This document shows, piece by piece, positions 7,751 to 13,941 of a DNA stretch of 13,941 nucleotides. The DNA comes from JALUUH01 sp964636675 (GTDB taxonomy: Bacteria > Pseudomonadota > Gammaproteobacteria > S012-40). Made by a program: the position numbers and the translations under genes. The notes under the pieces are model-generated. The model ran no database searches, was not told the origin of the DNA, and worked only from the letters and a program-made list of their open reading frames with translations. How positions within the stretch are numbered: the stretch's first letter is position 1; each line of letters begins with the position of its first letter. The stretch lies in NCBI GenBank assembly GCA_964636675.1, contig CAZWUO010000083.1, positions 1-13,941 of the forward strand, given 5' to 3'.

Positions 7751-9175
7751 ATGCTGTACCCGGTAAAAAAACTAATAAAGACTGTGTTGCTAAATTATGT
7801 CCATAAAAAGGATTTGAAAAAAAGACAGCGTCATAAAAGGTATGGGGCTCTATCAGAAACACTGTGGGATCTGGAATGTAATGAACAAGGTCATCTCGGT
7901 GTGCAAGGTATCGATCTTCAAGAAATGGCTGAGCAATATGGTACGCCATTACATGTGGTAAATTACGATCGACTGAAAACAAACTATACAAAGTTCATTG
8001 GAGCATTCCAAAAACACTACCCTAAAGTCACTATAGGTTTGTCTTATAAAACTAACCCTGTCCCGGGCGTTTTAGCTGTTTTGCATGAGTTAGGGGCTAA
8101 TGCGGAAGTTATTTCACATTTTGAGTTATGGTTAGCACTTAAATTAGGCGTGTCGGCTGATAGCATAATATTCAATGGTCCTGCAAAAACTTACGACAGT
8201 CTTGAGCTAGCAGTATCTCGAAATATTAAATTGATTAATATAGATAGTTTCGATGAAATTGATATTTTGGAGTCTTTGACGGCAAAACACAAGATAGATC
8301 AAGATGTCGCTGTGAGGGTTATTACTTCAGTGGGTTGGTCATCTCAATTTGGAATCAACATCGCCAGTGGTGAGGCATTTCAAGCATTTCAACGCTTAGT
8401 GAACGCACAGCATTTAAATCCTTGTGCAATACATATCCACCTGGGGACAGGCATTAAAGAATTAGATATTTATGTTCAGGCAATCAAAGAAGTTTTAGAG
8501 CTTGCGCAAAGGTTGAAAAATGAACTAGGTATCACAATTAAGTATCTAGATTTTGGTGGTGGATTTGGTGTGCCCACAGTATACGAAATGAGTGAGATGG
8601 ATGAAAAACTTATCCTTAATGGTTATCCACCATTAATGGTGACGCCGGATTCTAATCCCTCTATAGAAAGTTACGCTGCTGCAGTTATGCAGGAGGTGAC
8701 CAAATATTATGACCCGGATGCTGATAATGCACCGGAAATTATATTTGAACCTGGCCGCGCAATGATGTCTAGTGCCCAGTGTCTTTTGTTAAAAATACTC
8801 ACGATTAAACAAGCTGATACTGAGTCTCCGATGGTGATTATGAATGGAGGTAAAAATATTACCATGCCTTTGGGTTATGAAATCCATGAAGTATTTCCTG
8901 TAACCAAGATGCGTCATTCTTTGTATTCGGGTTGGTATCGTTTATTTGGACCTTTGTGTCACCCAAATGATATCTTGTTTAAGTATAAGAAGCTTCCCAA
9001 GTTGGATAAGGGTGATGTTTTAGCCATTATGGATTCTGGCGCATATTTTATTCCTAACCAGATGAATTTTTCAAATCCACGTGCTCAAGTGATTATGCTA
9101 AAAGACTCCAAGGTAACCGTGTTGCGCAAGCCCGAACAGTTTGAAAATATCATTGAAAATGATTTATTCGATTAA
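7751..9175 (+). CDS. Fold-type III PLP-dependent decarboxylase (DapDC/ODC-like)
   Basis: The 474-residue protein is an alanine-racemase-fold decarboxylase. The PLP lysine is Lys100 in LSYKTNP. Other family marks are HIHLGTG (228-234), GGGFG (269-273, phosphate site), FEPGRAMMSS (332-341), GPLCHPND with catalytic Cys403, and MDSGAYFIP (427-435). The normal C-E-S-x-D active-site motif of diaminopimelate decarboxylase is C-H-P-N-D here, close to the C-x-P-x-D form I recall from exosortase-A-associated decarboxylases. The substrate may therefore not be diaminopimelate. A basic tail of about 35 residues precedes the usual start of the domain. I chose ATG 7751 because AAAAAGGA (7737-7744) sits about 6 nt before it and directly abuts ATG 7745. 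The gene lies 27 bp after the flippase gene and 33 bp before an ATP-grasp ligase. Likely role: making an amine or modified amino acid for surface-polymer decoration. Confidence 0.85.
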   Translation: MLYPVKKLIKTVLLNYVHKKDLKKRQRHKRYGALSETLWDLECNEQGHLGVQGIDLQEMAEQYGTPLHVVNYDRLKTNYTKFIGAFQKHYPKVTIGLSYKTNPVPGVLAVLHELGANAEVISHFELWLALKLGVSADSIIFNGPAKTYDSLELAVSRNIKLINIDSFDEIDILESLTAKHKIDQDVAVRVITSVGWSSQFGINIASGEAFQAFQRLVNAQHLNPCAIHIHLGTGIKELDIYVQAIKEVLELAQRLKNELGITIKYLDFGGGFGVPTVYEMSEMDEKLILNGYPPLMVTPDSNPSIESYAAAVMQEVTKYYDPDADNAPEIIFEPGRAMMSSAQCLLLKILTIKQADTESPMVIMNGGKNITMPLGYEIHEVFPVTKMRHSLYSGWYRLFGPLCHPNDILFKYKKLPKLDKGDVLAIMDSGAYFIPNQMNFSNPRAQVIMLKDSKVTVLRKPEQFENIIENDLFD

Positions 9176-9208
9176 GTAAGTGTTGGTGTTAGGTCGAGGC
9201 TTTGCCGA

Positions 9209-10330
9209 ATGAATGATAAACTGCTTGTTGTTTTAGGAAGTAGTGTGACTGCACTAGCGGTGTTAAGACATGCCGCAAGCATAGGAATGCAGTTATTGTT
9301 AATCGACACGGAACAGGGTGTCGCCTCTTATTCTCGTTATGTGAAGGGTAAAGCTATTTTTTGTAATGCAGATCATGTGTTGCAAAATATAGCTATCAGG
9401 GCGAATTGCGTGGGCACCTATATTATTCCTACGAGCGATTATTGGCTTAAATATTTACGTGATCAGCGCATCCAACTATTGGAGCAGCAATATACGTTGT
9501 TATGTCCCTCGAATGAGGTGATAGACATATGCATCGATAAACAAATGTTTACAGATTGGTGTAAAAAAAATAGTTTTTCTATTCCTCAATATAGAGAACA
9601 AGCGAGTGGCAAGGTCGATGAATTTGCCCATGAGCTTTTGGCAGCGGGACGTCGTGTTTTTATTCGGCCAGGAAAAACTTCGACGCTGTATTCTGATATC
9701 CCAAAAGCATTGAGTATAACCAGTGAGGAGGAATACCTTAAGTGGGTGAGATGTTTTTCAAATAGGAGTGTTCCCTATGTAGTGACAGAGTCTTTGCTTG
9801 GCGATACTCTAAGTCAGTATGCTTTTGGTTTTGCGCGCAGGGAGGAAGATATTAGTTCTGTTGTAACACTTAAGAATCGTCCTTCTCCTGAAGAATGTTC
9901 CGTTGGCAGTTATGTTCAAGTTGTGGAAAACGCGGAAATTACTAAACTTGGAGAGAGAGTTTGCCAAGCGCTCAATTATTTTGGTGTTGGGGAGATCGAA
10001 ATTTTGTATTCACACGAACGCAATGAGTATTTTTTGATTGAAATTAATGCCCGACCGTGGATGCAATATCCACTGTCTTTGGGAGCCGAACGAGACTTTT
10101 TATGTGTTCTCATTGAGGAAAAAATAACGCATCTTCAGCGTGCTCCTAGAAAGCTAAACTGGATTGATTTTAGTAGTGACCTATATTTGTGTTTTTCCCG
10201 GTCTGTCGGTTATGTGCGGACAGGAAGACTGGGTTGGTTTGATTATATTAAGTCTTTAGTCACTATTGATTCATGCGCGGTTTTTAGTTGGCAAGATCCC
10301 ATGCCCTTTGTTAAATCACTATTGAAATAA
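9209..10330 (+). CDS. ATP-grasp carboxylate-amine ligase
   Basis: The 373-residue protein has the three-part ATP-grasp layout. The N-terminal pre-ATP-grasp domain opens with LLVVLGSSVTALAVLR (5-20). A central lid follows, with RRVFIRPGKTST (148-159) and YVVTESLLGD (190-199). The catalytic end has VGEIEIL (260-266) and FLIEINARPW (275-284); Glu278, Asn280 and Arg282 match the metal and phosphate ligands of the superfamily. It should join a carboxylate to an amine through an acyl phosphate. A GAGG at 9196-9199 lies 9 nt before ATG 9209. It resembles the predicted carboligase group (COG3919-like) rather than a biosynthetic D-Ala ligase or purine enzyme. Being next to a PLP decarboxylase, its amine may come from that enzyme; this is inference. 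It appears to be the last gene of the operon. Confidence 0.85.
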   Translation: MNDKLLVVLGSSVTALAVLRHAASIGMQLLLIDTEQGVASYSRYVKGKAIFCNADHVLQNIAIRANCVGTYIIPTSDYWLKYLRDQRIQLLEQQYTLLCPSNEVIDICIDKQMFTDWCKKNSFSIPQYREQASGKVDEFAHELLAAGRRVFIRPGKTSTLYSDIPKALSITSEEEYLKWVRCFSNRSVPYVVTESLLGDTLSQYAFGFARREEDISSVVTLKNRPSPEECSVGSYVQVVENAEITKLGERVCQALNYFGVGEIEILYSHERNEYFLIEINARPWMQYPLSLGAERDFLCVLIEEKITHLQRAPRKLNWIDFSSDLYLCFSRSVGYVRTGRLGWFDYIKSLVTIDSCAVFSWQDPMPFVKSLLK

Positions 10331-10372
10331 AAGCGTTACCCACTCCCTATCAAAAATGATCTTGACAATGTG

Positions 10373-10438
10373 CTCATACCTCAAACTCCAAATAACCGTT
10401 ACCTAATAAATCCAGTTATTTGGGGTGTGAGGCACGAG
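10373..10438. repeat. 24-bp imperfect inverted repeat, possible operon terminator
   Basis: The left arm at 10373-10396 and right arm at 10415-10438 match at 20 of 24 positions, with an 18-nt loop between. The inner nine bases, CCAAATAAC and GTTATTTGG, are perfect. It begins 42 bp after the stop of the ATP-grasp gene, as expected for an end-of-operon structure. The large loop and the lack of a T-run after the right arm (GTCATTATTTCG) make it an atypical intrinsic terminator. It could instead be an mRNA-stabilising hairpin, an operator or a small palindromic element. Confidence 0.5.
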
Positions 10439-10521
10439 GTCATTATTTCGTGAAATAGCGACAGATCCTTGGTCTGGCAAAATCAATTAGATATCGAGTA
10501 GTTAGCTTAATACATCATCAA

Positions 10522-10549
10522 AAGGAGCTTAATGATGCGTCATTCATAA
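10522..10549 (+). other. Five-codon ORF with strong ribosome site (possible leader peptide)
   Basis: AAGGAG at 10522-10527 lies four bases before ATG 10532. The frame reads Met-Met-Arg-His-Ser and stops at TAA 10547-10549. The ribosome site lies in the loop of a short hairpin formed by CATCAT (10513-10518) and ATGATG (10532-10537). A terminator-like hairpin begins about 26 bp after the stop. The layout resembles a leader peptide with an attenuator, but the coding part is too short to judge by composition and could be chance. Confidence 0.25.
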
Positions 10550-10574
10550 TATTTCGATGCTTGATTTTGCATTT

Positions 10575-10603
10575 ATCGTCTCTTTTTAGAGACGGTTTCT
10601 TAT
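10575..10603 (+). terminator. Rho-independent terminator-like hairpin
   Basis: CGTCTCT (10577-10583) and AGAGACG (10588-10594) form a perfect 7-bp stem with a TTTT loop. A G-T wobble and an A-T pair can extend it outward. A T-rich tail (GTTTCTTAT, 10595-10603) follows on the + strand. It lies 245 bp after the last operon gene, so it may end read-through, or a short transcript that includes the five-codon ORF at 10532. Confidence 0.55.
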
Positions 10604-10750
10604 CTGAGTTCCACTATGTTATTTTATTATAACATATTGAAAAACAAGTAAAAAAATGATATGGCGCATGTTTTGCTTAATAAGGTGGTGGCCTTGATGG
10701 GGTTTTGTCGTGCAGTCGTCTGATTGAGCTAAATTTGATCTATTGATGCG

Positions 10751-10778
10751 TCGATAGATATAGTACCCAATATATAAT
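10751..10778 (+). promoter_or_regulatory. Possible sigma-70 promoter for the secreted-protein gene
   Basis: A perfect TATAAT at 10773-10778 is preceded at 16 bp by TCGATA (10751-10756), which matches four of six bases of the -35 consensus. A start near 10785 would give a leader of about 265 nt before GTG 11049. The surrounding sequence is AT-rich, so chance matches are likely. Confidence 0.3.
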
Positions 10779-10929
10779 ATGATTTCACATGAAGAGAGAA
10801 ACAAAAATTGAGCTTATCATATCGCTGTATTACCGCAGACATATACCTCTACGTCCTTAATAAGTACTGAATTAGCTGAAACTGTGAACTGTTTTGAACT
10901 CAATTGTGATCCTTGTCAACCAGGAAGAA

Positions 10930-11039
10930 TGTGAGTTGTCCGTAATTACTCACAACAACAGCTCAAGGGAATGCGAGCTTCGTTACCTGATAACCAATTT
11001 TAATGAGCGTCCAAGACTGAATGGTCACCGCTCAGGGAG
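10930..11039 (+). promoter_or_regulatory. Structured leader with small hairpins and the ribosome site of the next gene
   Basis: TGTGAGT (10930-10936) and ACTCACA (10948-10954) form a perfect 7-bp inverted repeat with an 11-nt loop. TGAGCG (11004-11009) and CGCTCA (11029-11034) form a perfect 6-bp repeat with a 19-nt loop. The last base of the second stem is the first base of the AGGGAG ribosome site at 11034-11039, so folding could limit access to it. I looked for a c-di-GMP-I riboswitch pattern and did not see one. Either repeat could instead be a protein-binding operator. Confidence 0.3.
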
Positions 11040-11048
11040 TTAGTAATA

Positions 11049-13941
11049 GTGGTAAAATTAAATAAAGCCTTAAATAGACAGAAAAAACTCGTGAATTTAT
11101 CAATTCATGAATCGTCTCTCAATAAATACATCCTTATTTTATCCTTGCTGATGGGCGGAAGCGCATTGGCAGATACTAATATTCCCAATATTGTGGAAGT
11201 GAATAATCATGGCATTCCCGGTATGTACTTGGGGACGACTCGTGTCGGTGATTTTAACAATGATGGCAAGGCCGATATAATTATGGCTGGGCACTTTAAT
11301 CATACGAGCACTGCACAGAGCAAGGTGCGGATTTACAAAAATATTTCCACTGGCCCTGGTGATATCCGATTTGAGTTGGCACGGGAATTTTCACCCCAAA
11401 TTGGAAATTTAAAGTCCACCGATATGCAGATCCTAATGCGAATAGGTGATTATGACAATGATCAGGATTTAGATTTTGTCGTTGCATTTGGTACCAATCA
11501 ACAGACAGTTGTAGGTACCAATGGCGGAAATTTTAGTTTTTCATTAGAGACATTGCCCTTTGTTGGCAGACACATTGCCATGGGCGATTTAAATAATAAC
11601 GGCAATCTAGAAATCGTTAACACTCGCGGCAGTGCGCCACTTTATTATGCATGGAATGGCAGTAGTTGGGTGGGTATGCAAAATGACTTTGTCAACGATG
11701 TGTGTGATGGTGGTTTGCAAATTGCGGATTTTGATGGCAATGGTTACCAGGATATTTTAGCGGGTGGGAACTGTGCGCAGTTTGGTAATTTTATTAGTTC
11801 AAAGGGAGCTTACAGCCAGTGGCATAAAAATATCAATGGTGTTATATCCGCTCAGCCTGCAGCTCATTTGGCGAATGTTCCAGGTGGCCCAGGTTCCTCT
11901 GACGCTGGTATGGATAATGGCAGTTATGTTGTCGATGATTTTGACATGGATGGTAATCTCGATATTGCTTTTGCCGGATCGCATGAAAAATATGACGGTC
12001 CTGAAGGCAGTCCATGGATACACTACGATTTTTTTATACTGTATAACAAAGATGGTACTGGGCAAAATTTTGTTGATTGGCAGGACCCAGAAGGAGGCGC
12101 AGGGAATATAATAATTAATGGGATTACGTCGGGTGATTTTAACGGCGACGGTTATCCTGATATCTTTTTCATGGGGCATCAGCGCATGGGTAGCTATTTT
12201 TACCAGTCGCGCCTGTATATTAACGACGGAACTGGCATCATGGTTCGTGCACATCGAGATAGTTTGTTACATCTTGGGCGAGGTAGTGGTGGTTTTGGTG
12301 ATTTTGATGGTGATGGCCGTGTGGACTTGGTTTACGCTGGTACCGAAATTGTGTGGCATCCAAATAGTCCGTTTGCAACCAGTGATACGAGTGCGCTCGA
12401 TACCATAAAAACTCAAATTTATCGCAATTTGGATTCAGTAGTTGACACCTCTGCGCCTTCTCTCCCTGTGTCAGTAAGTGCAACGGAATCTAGTTTGTTG
12501 TCTGTGACCGTGAGCTGGCAAGCCGCGACAGATATGGAAAGCGGTATTAGTCGATATTATGTGTATCGAGACGGAGCAAAAATTGGTGAAAGCACAAGCT
12601 TGCAATATATAGATGCTGGTTTAGCGGAAGCTACTGCTTATTCATATCGAATACGTGCCGTCAACGGGGTAAACATTGAGAGTGGTCTAAGTGCTACGGC
12701 ACAAGTGACAACGAGTGCCGATACCACGACACCTGTACTTGACTCGGTAACTGTTTCTCCAGACTTGTCTTCGATTATTTTAACCTTCAGTGAAGCGGTT
12801 GCTGCAGCGGATGCAACGACATTAAGTAATTTTTCGTTATCCCCTTTTATTGGACTAAATAGTGCGAGCTTGGATGCTACTCAGCGAATATTAACATTAG
12901 CTACGGCCGGTTTGCTTGAGGATCAGGTTTATACCTTAACGGTTAACGGAATTTATGATTTGGCTTCCACGCCCAATATGATTGCTGTTGACAGTACCGT
13001 AGAGATAGATCTGACGGTTGCGACTGGTTTTGAACTTACAAATACGAGTGTAACGGGTTATGAATGGGCTAAGCTTGCGCAAGGTGAGCTGGTCTATAAT
13101 GATCGAGGATATGGTTTTACTTCAATTCCTGTGCTTTATCTTGGTTTGGATTATCTAGTAACAGCGAATGATGATAAAAATAATATGACTGAAGATTTTT
13201 TATCTTTTGAGGTTAATCTGCCGGTAGTTGTTTATATTGCTTATGACAGTCGTGCCAGCAGCTTGCCTAGCTGGATGTCGGATTGGTACGCGACAGGTGA
13301 AGTGATAAGTACAAATGACGGTGATCGGGTTGTTTACAACAAGGGGTTTGCGAAAGGTGTGGTGACGTTGGGTGGTAACTTTGGCGCAAATAGCATGTAT
13401 AGCGTATTTGTTAAGCCTGAGGGTGTTGTAGTTAACCCTAGCCCAACGCCTGATCCAACACCAACGCCTGATCCAACACCAACGCCTGATCCGACACCAA
13501 CGCCTGATCCAACACCAACGCCTGATCCGACACCAACGCCTGATCCGACACCAACACCTGATCCAGCACCAGCGCCTGATCCAGCACCAGCGCCTGATCC
13601 GACACCAACGCCAGATCCAGGATCGGATAATAATGGTGATGTTACCATTGGTACTGATGATGAGAAGGATATAGGTACTGGCGAGACCTCTGTCGGGTTT
13701 AGTTCCTTTGGTGTGCTAGAGGTATTAATGTTGTTATTAGCTATGGTTTTACTGAGAGGCTTATCCAAGCGCTATCGCTACGTATTACGTCCCATTTTGG
13801 CTTTTCCTTTGATCTTAACCGTTTGCACGAATGCCAATGCTATTGACCCAATCATTCAAAATATGCCCAATAATACGTGGGTAAAAGTGGAGTCAGGCGG
13901 CATGACTGCGCATTATGGGATACTCGGTTTTTCGGGTATGG
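11049..13941 (+). CDS. Large secreted FG-GAP beta-propeller / FnIII / Ig-like protein, runs off the window
   Basis: The frame is open for 964 codons to the right edge. Start is GTG 11049, with AGGGAG at 11034-11039. Residues 1-41 form a signal peptide with a long basic n-region and likely cleavage after SALA. Seven FG-GAP/VCBS-type calcium loops follow near residues 67, 133, 179, 226, 296, 362 and 417 (for example GDFNNDGKAD, GDFNGDGYPD), fitting a seven-bladed propeller. Then come an FnIII domain (about 465-557), an SbsA-like Ig domain (about 558-657) and a beta-sandwich domain (about 658-792) of a type I recall from secreted polysaccharide-active proteins. Ten Pro-Thr-Pro-Asp-Pro-Thr-type repeats (799-858) lead to a hydrophobic helix (889-902) with a basic tail. 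No stop follows: a second signal-peptide-like segment ending in NANA (928-931) begins a new exported part. It is probably a surface protein binding or processing glycans; no catalytic domain is visible. Confidence 0.82.
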   Translation, partial: MVKLNKALNRQKKLVNLSIHESSLNKYILILSLLMGGSALADTNIPNIVEVNNHGIPGMYLGTTRVGDFNNDGKADIIMAGHFNHTSTAQSKVRIYKNISTGPGDIRFELAREFSPQIGNLKSTDMQILMRIGDYDNDQDLDFVVAFGTNQQTVVGTNGGNFSFSLETLPFVGRHIAMGDLNNNGNLEIVNTRGSAPLYYAWNGSSWVGMQNDFVNDVCDGGLQIADFDGNGYQDILAGGNCAQFGNFISSKGAYSQWHKNINGVISAQPAAHLANVPGGPGSSDAGMDNGSYVVDDFDMDGNLDIAFAGSHEKYDGPEGSPWIHYDFFILYNKDGTGQNFVDWQDPEGGAGNIIINGITSGDFNGDGYPDIFFMGHQRMGSYFYQSRLYINDGTGIMVRAHRDSLLHLGRGSGGFGDFDGDGRVDLVYAGTEIVWHPNSPFATSDTSALDTIKTQIYRNLDSVVDTSAPSLPVSVSATESSLLSVTVSWQAATDMESGISRYYVYRDGAKIGESTSLQYIDAGLAEATAYSYRIRAVNGVNIESGLSATAQVTTSADTTTPVLDSVTVSPDLSSIILTFSEAVAAADATTLSNFSLSPFIGLNSASLDATQRILTLATAGLLEDQVYTLTVNGIYDLASTPNMIAVDSTVEIDLTVATGFELTNTSVTGYEWAKLAQGELVYNDRGYGFTSIPVLYLGLDYLVTANDDKNNMTEDFLSFEVNLPVVVYIAYDSRASSLPSWMSDWYATGEVISTNDGDRVVYNKGFAKGVVTLGGNFGANSMYSVFVKPEGVVVNPSPTPDPTPTPDPTPTPDPTPTPDPTPTPDPTPTPDPTPTPDPAPAPDPAPAPDPTPTPDPGSDNNGDVTIGTDDEKDIGTGETSVGFSSFGVLEVLMLLLAMVLLRGLSKRYRYVLRPILAFPLILTVCTNANAIDPIIQNMPNNTWVKVESGGMTAHYGILGFSGM
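13443..13622 (+). repeat. Ten 18-bp tandem repeats encoding a Pro-Thr-Asp linker
   Basis: Ten in-frame copies of an 18-bp unit (CCAACGCCTGATCCAACA and close variants) encode Pro-Thr-Pro-Asp-Pro-Thr, with Ala replacing Thr in units 7-9 and a final Pro-Gly. Copies differ mainly at third positions (CCA/CCG) or by a single A/G change (ACA/GCA). Such linkers are extended, flexible spacers between domains of secreted carbohydrate-active proteins. The near-identity in DNA as well as protein suggests recent expansion by slippage or unequal exchange, and copy number may vary between strains. The antisense Gly-Val/Ser frame is an artefact of this repeat. Confidence 0.95.
13701..13844 (+). other. Helical hairpin inside the frame: C-terminal-anchor-like helix plus second signal peptide
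   Basis: Residues 885-902 (SSFGVLEVLMLLLAMVLL) followed by RGLSKRYR look like a C-terminal membrane sorting tail of the Gly/Ser-rich, helix, basic-cluster kind (weakly GlyGly-CTERM-like). Residues 912-931 (VLRPILAFPLILTVCTNANA) look like a signal peptide with an ANA cleavage site. The basic loop between them would lie in the cytoplasm and both flanking domains in the periplasm. I checked each codon from 13620 to the edge and found no stop in this frame. An internal ATG at 13728 has AGAGG at 13718-13722, five bases upstream, and could be a second start. Confidence 0.6.

Larger units (their letters stand above)
10331..11048. other. 718-bp gap without a convincing gene
   Basis: AT-rich spacer between the EPS operon and the secreted-protein gene. 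It holds, in order: a 24-bp imperfect inverted repeat (10373-10438), a palindrome TATTTC-GT-GAAATA (10444-10457), a five-codon ORF with a strong ribosome site (10522-10549), a terminator-like hairpin (10575-10603), a possible promoter (10751-10778) and two small hairpins (10930-10954, 11004-11034). A minus-strand open frame at 10619-10804 starts with TTG and shows no recognisable domain, so I do not call it. A near-identical 13-mer, CGTTACCT(A/G)ATAA, occurs at 10397-10409 and 10981-10993. Confidence 0.6.

Noticed and set aside
17..10330. Full alginate biosynthesis operon
   Set aside because: Only the algD-like gene is present; no alg8, alg44, algK, algE, epimerase or lyase genes follow, and a flippase suggests a Wzx-type route.
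10362..10390. TTGACA as a -35 promoter element
   Set aside because: No acceptable -10 sequence at 16-18 bp spacing.
10619..10804. 61-codon minus-strand open frame in the gap
   Set aside because: TTG start and no recognisable domain in an AT-rich spacer. Not excluded, but not supported.
10905..10920. TGTGATCCTTGTCAAC as a CRP site
   Set aside because: Only the left half matches the TGTGA-N6-TCACA pattern; the right half differs at two of five bases.
10331..11048. CRISPR array, tRNA or insertion sequence in the gap
   Set aside because: No regular spaced repeats, no cloverleaf and no transposase or terminal repeats with target duplication were seen.
11764..12408. Two open frames on the + strand (11764-12111 and 12118-12408) and overlapping minus-strand frames
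   Set aside because: They lie inside the FG-GAP part of the secreted protein in other frames and lack domain signals.
13334..13768. Gly-Val/Gly-Ser-rich open frame on the minus strand
   Set aside because: It is the complement of the Pro-Thr-Asp repeat; the low-complexity product follows from the DNA repeat.

Overview
The window looks like an accessory exopolysaccharide or cell-surface locus of a low-GC, AT-leaning marine-type gammaproteobacterium. The inference rests on three things. The first gene is very close to Pseudomonas-type GDP-mannose 6-dehydrogenase. The second glycosyltransferase is an exosortase-A-associated type found in proteobacterial EPS loci. The secreted protein at the right end combines FG-GAP, FnIII and Pro/Asp/Thr linker modules in the style of polysaccharide-degrading Cellvibrionaceae. 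The taxonomic placement is inference; no rRNA or tRNA is present.

Region 1 (17-10330) carries eight genes, all on the + strand and closely packed, probably one or two transcripts. In order they are: AlgD-like GDP-mannose 6-dehydrogenase; a membrane-anchored transglutaminase-like (Cys-His-Asp) protein; a GT4 glycosyltransferase of the exosortase-A-associated type; after a 152-bp gap, a second GT4 glycosyltransferase; a CapK/phenylacetate-CoA-ligase-like adenylating enzyme that overlaps the previous gene by 4 bp; a Wzx-type flippase; a fold-type III PLP decarboxylase; and an ATP-grasp carboxylate-amine ligase. AlgD should supply GDP-mannuronate, the GT4 enzymes build a lipid-linked oligosaccharide, and the flippase exports it. 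The CapK, decarboxylase and ATP-grasp trio suggests that an acyl, amino-acid or amine substituent is made and attached; the substrates cannot be read from the sequence. No initiating phosphosugar transferase, polymerase, co-polymerase or export porin lies in the window, so the locus probably extends to the left.

Region 2 (10331-11048) is a 718-bp gap without a convincing gene. It holds a 24-bp imperfect inverted repeat just after the operon, a 14-bp palindrome, a five-codon ORF with a strong ribosome binding site followed by a terminator-like hairpin, a possible sigma-70 promoter and two small hairpins before the next gene.

Region 3 (11049 to the right edge) is one long open frame of at least 964 codons starting at GTG. 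It encodes a secreted protein: signal peptide, seven FG-GAP/VCBS-type repeats (probably a seven-bladed beta-propeller), FnIII, an SbsA-like Ig domain, a further beta-sandwich domain, ten copies of an 18-bp Pro-Asp-Pro-Thr repeat, then a C-terminal-anchor-like helix with basic tail. Instead of stopping there, the frame continues without a break into what looks like a second signal peptide and a new exported domain. This possible exported-protein fusion or polyprotein is the most unusual feature of the window.
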